From a bacterium (GTDB taxonomy: Bacteria; Planctomycetota; UBA1135; UBA2386): a DNA stretch of 64,000 bases. The notes beneath the pieces were generated by a model. That model saw only the letters and a program-made list of their open reading frames with translations. It was not told the DNA's origin and ran no database searches. This document shows positions 1 through 6,746 of the stretch, piece after piece; position 1 is the first letter of the stretch; each line of letters starts with the position of its first letter. The stretch spans positions 62,001-126,000 of the forward strand of contig JANSXC010000017.1 in assembly GCA_024743115.1 (NCBI GenBank), given 5' to 3'. Position numbers and translations under genes: made by a program.

Positions 1-1081
1 GCGCGGCTTCGATCAACCGCGGACGGTCGCGCGACGGCAGGTCGCCCGTGATCCGCATGACGCCTTCGACGAGCTGTGGGCCCGGGGCGTCCGCCAGGAG
101 CTCGCGCGCACCGGCGAGTCGTTCGCTGGTGCGCAGCTCCGAGACCGCGGCCACGAGTGCATCGGCGCCGGCGCTGGTCTCGCGCACGTGCGGCGCGGCC
201 ACGCGCAGCAGCTCGAGCCGGTCACTCGTGCGGAAGTCATCGATCACGTACAGCAGCCGCACCGCGAGCTGTTCGTCAACGTCGCGCGACCGCAGCAACG
301 CCAGCATCGCGGGCGCCTCGTCGTTGCTCGAGAGATCATCGCACGCATCCAGCACGAGCGCCGCGTGCTGGCCGTCGTTCGCCACGATCGGCGCCACCTC
401 GGCAAACAGCCCTGGCCGCGACCGCGTCGAGAACTCGTCGAGGTTGCGCAGCGTCGCGACCGCCGTGCGCGGCCCGGCGCGATCCGAACGGGCGACGAGC
501 AGCGCCGCGTCGCGATGGTTCTCGTCGGCCATCACGACCATCCACTGCGCCAGCCGCTCGTCGCTCTGTGGGCGCTGGAGCGCGAGCTCCGTCAGCTCGC
601 GGCTGCCGGCACGGTCGGGGTCGGCGAGTTCGTAACGATCGAGGATCTGCGCCGCGCGCTCCGGCTCGTCCCCGACCCACTTCGCCAGCGCCTCACGCCG
701 CGCCGCCGAGAACGGCAGCTCCTTCGCGCACAAGAGCAGCGCCGTCGGGTCGTCGCCGGGCGCGTCCGCGAGCTCGCGCAGCTTCACCAGCTTCTCGCGC
801 CAGACCGGCAGCTGCGGTGGATCGACCGGCGTCCGGCTCGAAATCCAGTCCTCGGCCCAACTGTTCTCGATCCGCCACGCGATCTCGGCACCGTGCAGTT
901 CGCCATCGCGATACGCGGCGACCGCGATCCGCTCGCGGTCGAGCGTGCGCATGTAGACCTGCCCGTACTCAGGATCGCTGAACGTCGACGTGATCGAGTG
1001 CGAGCTGTGCGAGAACGAGCAGGCGCTCGCCACGAGGGCGAGCGGGAACAGGGCAACTGGTCGGATCAGGGCGAGGCGCAT
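1..1081 (-). CDS. Lipoprotein with short helical repeats, 3' end outside window
   Basis: The reading frame is open from an ATG at 1081 to the window edge, about 360 codons, so the C-terminus is missing. The N-terminus is a lipoprotein signal: Met-Arg, a hydrophobic stretch, then VASAC as lipobox, with Cys at residue 21. The second half shows units of about 28-30 residues, each with a pattern like DDFRTSDRLELLR, DDLSSNDEAPAMLALL or SELRTSERLAGARELL. This loosely recalls DUF4476 or HEAT-type helical repeats, but I cannot assign a family. It is divergent from the uracil-DNA glycosylase gene. Plus-strand frames over the same stretch look like shadows because they are dominated by Arg and Ala and have no signal or domain. 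Likely an outer-membrane or periplasmic lipoprotein; function unknown. Confidence 0.72.
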   Translation of the reverse strand, partial: MRLALIRPVALFPLALVASACSFSHSSHSITSTFSDPEYGQVYMRTLDRERIAVAAYRDGELHGAEIAWRIENSWAEDWISSRTPVDPPQLPVWREKLVKLRELADAPGDDPTALLLCAKELPFSAARREALAKWVGDEPERAAQILDRYELADPDRAGSRELTELALQRPQSDERLAQWMVVMADENHRDAALLVARSDRAGPRTAVATLRNLDEFSTRSRPGLFAEVAPIVANDGQHAALVLDACDDLSSNDEAPAMLALLRSRDVDEQLAVRLLYVIDDFRTSDRLELLRVAAPHVRETSAGADALVAAVSELRTSERLAGARELLADAPGPQLVEGVMRITGDLPSRDRPRLIEAA

Positions 1082-1111
1082 GGGAGAGAAGAATAACGTC
1101 ACGTCGAGACG

Positions 1112-1193
1112 GGTATTCGCGGACGGTCGCGTCGATGCGCGGCCCGGGTTACAACCGGTTCTGTGGCCATCGACGCGACCGTCCGCGAATACC
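1112..1193. repeat. Perfect 26-bp inverted repeat around the UDG start codon
   Basis: Positions 1112-1137 are the exact reverse complement of 1168-1193, with a 30-nt spacer at 1138-1167. The right arm codes for residues 3 to 10 of the glycosylase. The GTG start at 1163 lies in the spacer, which also contains the palindrome AACCGGTT (1153-1160). In RNA this would form a long hairpin with the start codon in the loop. Whether it regulates translation, or is a scar of a local inverted duplication, is not known. Confidence 0.9.
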
Positions 1194-2071
1194 TGCTGCT
1201 GCATCTCGAACGGTTGCAGCAGGCCTACGGGCGGGAGCGGACGTTGGCGGTGCAGGTCCGTGCGTCCGCGGCACCGGCCGAGCCGGAACCGCCGCGCTTC
1301 GGGGCCGGGAGATCGGGGCGGACGCCGCCGCAGTTCGGGCGCGGCGCGCGGCCACAGGGGCAGCAGGCCGTTCCGGGTCAGGAATCTGGCCCGGCGCAAC
1401 CGCAGCCCGCTCCGGGCGACCGCCCCACCGCCGCGGCGCCGGCCGCTGCCGCGACGCCGGCCGCGACGCCAACTCCGAGCCCGGCCGCGGCCGCCAACGA
1501 CCCGCTCGCGGCACTCCGCGCGGAAACCACCGGCTGCGAGAAGTGCAAGCTCTGCGAACGTCGCCAGAATGTCGTGTTCGGCGAAGGCGACCCCAACGCC
1601 CGGGTCATGTTCATCGGCGAGGCCCCGGGCGCCAACGAGGATCGCACGGGGCGGCCGTTCGTCGGCGCCGCCGGCCAGCTGCTCGACCGTATCATCAGCA
1701 ATGCCATGGCCTTCGAACGTTCGGAGGTCTACATCGCGAACATCAACAAGTGCCGGCCGCCCAACAACCGCGAGCCACAGCCTGACGAAGTGGCATCCTG
1801 CCTGCCGTTCCTGCGGGAGCAGATCCGGCTGATCCAGCCCGCGGTACTGGTCTGCCTCGGCCGCGTCGCCGCGCAGAACCTGTTGGGACGCAAGGAGTCC
1901 GCGACGAAACTGCGCGCGATGGAGCTCGCCTACGACGAGGTGCCGGTGGTGGTCACCTGGCACCCGGCCTACCTGCTGCGCGAGCCGTCCCGGAAGCGCG
2001 AGACCTGGGAAGACATCAAGCGGGTCAACCGCCTACTCGGTCGACCGGAAGTGCCGCCGAAGAAGTCGTGA
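1163..2071 (+). CDS. Uracil-DNA glycosylase, family 4 (4Fe-4S type)
   Basis: Removes uracil from DNA in base-excision repair. All four iron-sulfur cysteines expected for family 4 are present: CEKC at residues 125-128, then the Cys of [13 protein letters not shown], and a Cys 16 residues later in PDEVASC. The active-site block [20 protein letters not shown] and the C-terminal [11 protein letters not shown] motif match the family. The enzyme core needs only about 190 residues; this protein has 302 because residues 1 to about 115 are a short helix followed by an Ala/Pro/Gly-rich linker. GTG at 1163 is the only start downstream of the in-frame stop at 1094. No Shine-Dalgarno is visible, and the start lies in the loop of a 26-bp inverted repeat. 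Confidence 0.95.
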   Translation: MAIDATVREYLLLHLERLQQAYGRERTLAVQVRASAAPAEPEPPRFGAGRSGRTPPQFGRGARPQGQQAVPGQESGPAQPQPAPGDRPTAAAPAAAATPAATPTPSPAAAANDPLAALRAETTGCEKCKLCERRQNVVFGEGDPNARVMFIGEAPGANEDRTGRPFVGAAGQLLDRIISNAMAFERSEVYIANINKCRPPNNREPQPDEVASCLPFLREQIRLIQPAVLVCLGRVAAQNLLGRKESATKLRAMELAYDEVPVVVTWHPAYLLREPSRKRETWEDIKRVNRLLGRPEVPPKKS

Positions 2072-2434
2072 CGAACGGGACCCGGCGCCGCTCCCGACCC
2101 GCCACCTCCTCGCCGCAAGATCCGGCGCCAGCGGGGCGAAACCAACCTTGACCCTCTCTGCGGCCATGGCTACCGTCCGCCCCACTCTCCCCTCTCGGTG
2201 AGTCCCCATGGGGTTCGTCCGGACCCCAAAGCCAGCCGTTCCTCGCCTCTCGCGAATGGCGCTCTGCACCGAATCTTTCCGTTCGGTCGTCAGGGCTTCA
2301 CTCGTGAGGAGCGTGGTGGCCGGCGTCGCTCTTTCACGGTTGGCCGCTCCGTCCCTACGCGGCAAGTCGCACCCTCGCGACAACCAGCTCCGCCCCCCAA
2401 CTCACCCTGTTCGTCCTCTTTGCAGGCATTCAGC
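2072..2434. other. Intergenic region upstream of secretin A
   Basis: This 363-nt gap has no convincing gene. It contains a possible sigma70-type promoter (listed separately) and the palindrome CCCCATGGGG at 2204-2213. The frame of the downstream gene stays open back to 2198, but that extension would add 79 residues of Arg/Ser/Pro-rich sequence in front of a clean lipoprotein signal, so I treat it as non-coding leader. Confidence 0.6.
2148..2176 (+). promoter_or_regulatory. Possible sigma70-type promoter for secretin A
   Basis: TTGACC at 2148-2153, a 17-nt spacer, then TACCGT at 2171-2176. The -35 match is good; the -10 match is weak. It would give a leader of roughly 250 nt before the ATG at 2435. 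Confidence 0.35.
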
Positions 2435-5104
2435 ATGATCAAGGTTCAGACCCTGCGCTCGAACGGCTTCCTCGCGCTGCTCGCCCTGGCAGCGTGCTCC
2501 GGTTCGCCGGCGCACTTCGGTGGCCTCACGGCGACCGGCCCCAATTCCAACCGGGAAGCCACGGCCCTCACCGAACCCGCCGGTAACGCGACCGCGGACA
2601 CCAACACCACCGCCACTCCGGCAGCGCCGACCCCCGCTGCTCAAGACCCCCAGGGTCAGGAGAGCCGTGCCATGGTGCTCGCGCGCAAGGCCGTCGAGAA
2701 CGCCCGCCGGTCGCTCGACCTGCGCTTGTTCGAAGACGCGCGCAACGAAGCCGCGTTCGCCCTCGAGCTCGACAACAACAACAAGGAAGCGCGGGACATC
2801 CTGCGGCGTTGCAACAGCATCCTCGGAGACGGTGGTGCTGGCATCTCGCTCGGTGGCCGGCTCGAAGAGTCGATCATCATGGAGCGCGTCCGCCTCGAGC
2901 GGGAGCGCGCCCTGGTCGAGAACGAACTGCAGCTCGGCAAGGCGCTGATGGAGACCAAGGCCTACGGCCGCGCCATCGATCGCTTCGAGCGCGCCGTGAC
3001 CGCAATGCGCTACTCGGCGTTCGCGCAGGCCAACGACGGCCTCAAGAAGGAAGCGGAGCGCATGCTCGCGGAGGCCCAGGAGGCCAAGCGCATGGCCGAT
3101 GCCGCCGAGCTCGAGGCGCAGGAAGCCCAGTCGGCTTCCGACCTCGCGCGTCAGGAGGCCGAAGCCCGCGCCGCCCGTGAGCTGACCGTCCAGCGCATCC
3201 TCGACCAGGCCAACCTCGAGTTCCAGGCCGGTCAGTACGCGCGCTCGCTCGAATACGTCGACGAGGCGCTGCTGCGCGACCCGACCAACCCGACCGCGAT
3301 GGCGCTCCGTGACCTGGCGGACCGGGCGCGCCACGCGACGGCGATGGAGACGGCGCGCGAGCGCTGGCGCACCGAGTGGAACAAGACGTTCCTCGAACTG
3401 CAGCACGCCAACCTGCCGCAGACCGAGTCCGTGGTCTTCGATCCGACCCGCTGGGCGACGGTGTCGCAGCGCTCGAGCGCGAGCTACACGAAGCCGAACG
3501 AGACCGAGACGCCGGAGAACCAGGCGATCCTTCGCATCCTCGAAGAGACCGCGCTGGAGCACAACTTCTCGAGCGCGACCGTCGACGACTGGGCGAGCTA
3601 CTACGCCAGCCTGACCCGCGTCACGTTCTTCGTGACGCAGGAAGTGCGCGACATGCCCGCCGAGCAGACCACGCTCGAGGACTTCCGCCTGCCGAACCGC
3701 TCGGTTGCGAGCGCGCTCCAGGCGATCCAGGCGCAGACCAACGTCGCCTTCCGCGTGCGCGACGGCATGGTGCACCTCGTCAGCCCCGAGAACGCGATCG
3801 GGATGCTCTACCTCAAGCCCTACATGGTCTCCGACCTGATCCAGGGCGTGCAGAGCAGCCCGGGTCCGGACCTGCGCCTGCCGGTGCCGGGTGACGACCT
3901 GCCGCTGTTCCCCGAGGTCGACGAAGACCCGCTGCCCTCCGTCGTCGACGAAGGCCGCCTGCAGGAACTGCTGACCGCGACGGTCGCCCCCGAGAAGTGG
4001 GACGGCAGCCCGTTCACGATGAACCTGCTGAGTGGCATCCTCTACGTCCGCGCGGACTCGGAAACCCACCAGGAAGTCGATCGCCTGCTCGGCGAGCTGC
4101 GTCGCCACGTCGGCATCCAGGTCGACGTCGAGTCGCGTTTCCTCAAGGTCGAGGACCAGTTCCTCGAAGACCTCGGCATCGACCTGCGCGGCCTCGGCAA
4201 CCAGGCGTCGCAGGGCCTCGCCGGTCGCGGCCTCGAGAAGCAGGGCCCGCGCACCAACGCCGGCTTCGACGACTTCGGCCCGCGCCAGCAGCAGAACTCG
4301 GCCACGCCGGGTCTCGTCGGCACGGGCACCGAGCCGGGCATCTTCATCGATGACGGCCTCGACGGCGACATCATGGCCCGCACCGAGGGCCTCTACGACA
4401 GCACGCTCGGCGGTCGCAACGGCGGCCTCGAGAACTCGGGTGGCCTCGCGCTCCAGTACGCGTTCCTCGACGACACGGAAGTCGAGATCGTGCTGCGCGC
4501 CGTCGCCAAGCAGGAGCGCAGTGAAGAGATCGAGGCCCCGCGCCTGCTGATCTACAACAACTCGCGCGCCTCGATGCACCACCTGCGGAACATCAGCTAC
4601 ATCCGCGACTTCGAGGTCGAAATCGCGCAGGCCGCCGCGGTGGCCAACCCGGTCATCGGCACGGTCCACGACGGTGTGGCGCTCGACGTCCGCCCGGTGG
4701 TCGACGCCGACCTGCGCTTCATCACGATGGAGCTGCGCCCGACGGTCATGTCGCTGCAGCTGCCGATCCCGACCTTCACCACGACGCTGGGTGTCGGTCA
4801 GCCGATCTCGATCCAGCTGCCGGAGGTCACCCTCCAGCGCGTCCGCACGACGGTCACGATGCCCGACGGCGGCACGATGATGCTCGGTGGCATGCGCCTC
4901 GTGGAACGCCAGAACCTGCGCTCGACGGTGCCGCTGCTCGGCAGCCTGCCGGGCCTCAGCTGGCTGTTCAGCCGCCAGGGCAAGTCGGTCCAGAACCGCA
5001 AGATCCTGATCCTGATCCGCGCCCGCATCATCCTCATGGAAGAGCACGAGCCGCGCGCGGTCACGACGCCGAGTGGCGAAGTGATGATGACCGGCGCCCG
5101 CTAG
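2435..5104 (+). CDS. Secretin-domain lipoprotein A with TPR/coiled-coil N-terminus
   Basis: Secretins form gated rings in the outer membrane (type II/III secretion, type IV pili). This 889-residue protein begins with a lipoprotein signal ending LLALAACSGS. Residues about 75-300 are TPR-like and coiled coil (runs rich in EAQEA and EAEARAA). An STN/N0-like domain lies near 410-450 (LPNRSVASALQAIQAQ) and an N1-like fold near 530-560. The secretin domain spans about 669-868 and carries the family signature VPLLGSLPGLSWLF. ATG 2435 was chosen because it starts the signal peptide. It is clearly paralogous to the gene at 13744: both share RGLG, a GDI-x-ART block, YIRDF/YVRDF-x-VE-x-AQAA and PIPTFTT. 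A strong terminator follows. The transported substrate is unknown, and no T2SS ATPase or pilin gene lies nearby. Confidence 0.9.
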   Translation: MIKVQTLRSNGFLALLALAACSGSPAHFGGLTATGPNSNREATALTEPAGNATADTNTTATPAAPTPAAQDPQGQESRAMVLARKAVENARRSLDLRLFEDARNEAAFALELDNNNKEARDILRRCNSILGDGGAGISLGGRLEESIIMERVRLERERALVENELQLGKALMETKAYGRAIDRFERAVTAMRYSAFAQANDGLKKEAERMLAEAQEAKRMADAAELEAQEAQSASDLARQEAEARAARELTVQRILDQANLEFQAGQYARSLEYVDEALLRDPTNPTAMALRDLADRARHATAMETARERWRTEWNKTFLELQHANLPQTESVVFDPTRWATVSQRSSASYTKPNETETPENQAILRILEETALEHNFSSATVDDWASYYASLTRVTFFVTQEVRDMPAEQTTLEDFRLPNRSVASALQAIQAQTNVAFRVRDGMVHLVSPENAIGMLYLKPYMVSDLIQGVQSSPGPDLRLPVPGDDLPLFPEVDEDPLPSVVDEGRLQELLTATVAPEKWDGSPFTMNLLSGILYVRADSETHQEVDRLLGELRRHVGIQVDVESRFLKVEDQFLEDLGIDLRGLGNQASQGLAGRGLEKQGPRTNAGFDDFGPRQQQNSATPGLVGTGTEPGIFIDDGLDGDIMARTEGLYDSTLGGRNGGLENSGGLALQYAFLDDTEVEIVLRAVAKQERSEEIEAPRLLIYNNSRASMHHLRNISYIRDFEVEIAQAAAVANPVIGTVHDGVALDVRPVVDADLRFITMELRPTVMSLQLPIPTFTTTLGVGQPISIQLPEVTLQRVRTTVTMPDGGTMMLGGMRLVERQNLRSTVPLLGSLPGLSWLFSRQGKSVQNRKILILIRARIILMEEHEPRAVTTPSGEVMMTGAR

Positions 5105-5149
5105 TCAGCCATCCACGACGCTGCTCCCCGGGCAGCAAGAACGAGCAAG

Positions 5150-5185
5150 ACGGCCGGCCTCGCGCGATGCGAGGCCGGCCGTTTT
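5150..5185 (+). terminator. Intrinsic terminator after secretin A
   Basis: A perfect 14-bp stem (5150-5163 with 5169-5182), 5-nt loop GCGAT, and a T run at 5182-5185. The tail reads TTTTGCGTTGGC, the same 12 nt found after the terminator of the paralogous secretin at 16449-16460. Confidence 0.85.
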
Positions 5186-5281
5186 GCGTTGGCAGCCAGC
5201 ATTGCGCTCGCCTGAGCACGGGAATACCGCCAGGGACCTCGGCGTCCGAACCGGCGCCCTCACCCACCGGACGACTTCGCC

Positions 5282-6463
5282 ATGCTCAGAGCCTTGCCCG
5301 CACTCTCGTTCGCGCTCGCCAGCGCGCCTGCGTTCCTGCCCGCGCAGGAAGCAACGCGGCGAGCGCCACCCGAGTCCCGGTTTACGATGGCGGCCGGCGA
5401 CCACGATCTCGCCGCATTCGTCGACCTGCTGGCACAGATCAAGAAGTGCACCATCAAGTGCCCCGACGATCTGCAGGGCTTCACACCAGAGCACCCCCTC
5501 ACGCTGCAGCGCGAACTCCGGCTCACGGCGGACGAGTTCGAGGACATCGCGACCACCCTGCTCTACACTCACGGACTCGTGATCGTCGAGCCGCGCGATT
5601 CGGGGCGGCGCACGGTGATTCCGATCGAACCACTGGCCGCTGCGGAGCAGGTCCATCACATCGCGACGCGGGCGCCTGCGGCGGTGCTCGCGCGCCCCAA
5701 CCGCATCGAGTACCTGCGGACCCGCTATCGCCCAACGCGTGACGTGCGCATCGCACTCAACATGATGCGCCCGATGTTCATGCTCGGCAGCCCCACCCAG
5801 GTGCCCAAGCTCGAGATCGCGGACGGGAGCCTCCAGATCAGCGGCCTGACGCCCGTCGTCGTGGCAGCGCTGCGCTACCTGGCGCTCGTCGATCAACAGC
5901 CAATTCCGCCGACGCCCGGGCTCGCCCTGCCCACCACGTTGCGCACCGCCACCCCGTCGGGGTCGGTATCGCTGACCGAACTCGTGGCCAGGACCTCGCG
6001 GGCACTCGACGCCAACATCCTGGTGCCCGATTCGATGCCCGAGCTCGAGCTCGAGTTCCCCGCGGTTGGCACCCTCGATGCCCACACCTGGCTGACCCAC
6101 ACGACGGCTCTGCTCGCCGAGCACCATCTCACGCTGATCACCCTCAACGCGAAGAACCGGGTCCTGCAGCTCATGCCGACACGGGCTGGCCGCGCCACGG
6201 ATGCCGAGTTGTTCTGGCGGGCCGAGATCCTCGACGTCGACGGCGCTCTCGATCCCGACGGACCGACCCGCCCCGTCATGGTCATGATCCCGCTGCAGCA
6301 CGTCACCGCCACCGCCGTCGCGAACGCGTGCCGCCCCCTGTTGCGCCGCAGCCGCGTCACGCTGGGAACCGCCGGCGACGACGTCGGCATCTACGCGGTC
6401 GGCATGTCGCACCAGGTCCGACCGGTCCTGCAGCGAATCCGCACGCTCGACGTGCCACAGTAG
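5282..6463 (+). CDS. Secreted secretin N-domain-like protein without barrel
   Basis: A 393-residue protein with a signal peptide (cleavage probably after FLPAQ). Residues 35-140 resemble the STN/N0 fold of secretins: a conserved-looking block LTLQRELRLTADEFEDIATT followed by a strand-rich HGLVIVEP segment. A second similar module follows at about 145-205 (RIEYLRTRYRPTRDVRIAL then LEIADGSLQISG), and more N-domain-like sequence follows near 225-390. No secretin barrel signature is present. This suggests a periplasmic ring-domain protein that partners the secretins on each side. The family assignment rests on pattern only. ATG 5282 gives the signal peptide directly. The 283 nt downstream carry the promoter for the next gene. 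Confidence 0.7.
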   Translation: MLRALPALSFALASAPAFLPAQEATRRAPPESRFTMAAGDHDLAAFVDLLAQIKKCTIKCPDDLQGFTPEHPLTLQRELRLTADEFEDIATTLLYTHGLVIVEPRDSGRRTVIPIEPLAAAEQVHHIATRAPAAVLARPNRIEYLRTRYRPTRDVRIALNMMRPMFMLGSPTQVPKLEIADGSLQISGLTPVVVAALRYLALVDQQPIPPTPGLALPTTLRTATPSGSVSLTELVARTSRALDANILVPDSMPELELEFPAVGTLDAHTWLTHTTALLAEHHLTLITLNAKNRVLQLMPTRAGRATDAELFWRAEILDVDGALDPDGPTRPVMVMIPLQHVTATAVANACRPLLRRSRVTLGTAGDDVGIYAVGMSHQVRPVLQRIRTLDVPQ

Positions 6464-6619
6464 CCGGACCTGGGCAAGCCGCCGCCAGGGTCGCCCGGTA
6501 CGGCAGCACGCCGGAGCGGATCCAGGGCTCGCTCGAGGGACCAACCATCGGCCACCGAAGCCCCCCGGATAACGGCTCGTCGACCTGCCGCAGCAGCCCC
6601 CCCCGGTCGCTCGTTTGTA

Positions 6620-6647
6620 TTGGAACGAGTGAACGACTCGCTATAGT
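6620..6647 (+). promoter_or_regulatory. Sigma70-type promoter with internal inverted repeat
   Basis: TTGGAA (6620-6625), 16-nt spacer, TATAGT (6642-6647). The spacer is filled by an inverted repeat, CGAGT at 6626-6630 and ACTCG at 6636-6640, which could be a repressor or activator site. It lies about 100 nt upstream of the start of the large TPR gene and is one of the few AT-rich spots in the region. Confidence 0.55.
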
Positions 6648-6746
6648 CCTCCGTTCCCCTCCCCGGCGGGTGTCCTGGCTGCCCCTCCGAGACGCTCGCC
6701 GAATCTCCGCCAGAATCGCCATAAATCGAAGTCCTGGAAGGACTTC

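Noticed and set aside
48-1096. Overlapping plus-strand frames at the window start
   Set aside because: The minus-strand frame has a clean lipoprotein signal and repeat pattern.
2402-5047. Long minus-strand frame (881 codons) opposite secretin A
   Set aside because: Composition dominated by Arg, Val, Glu and Leu; no domain or start signal; the plus strand encodes a clear secretin.
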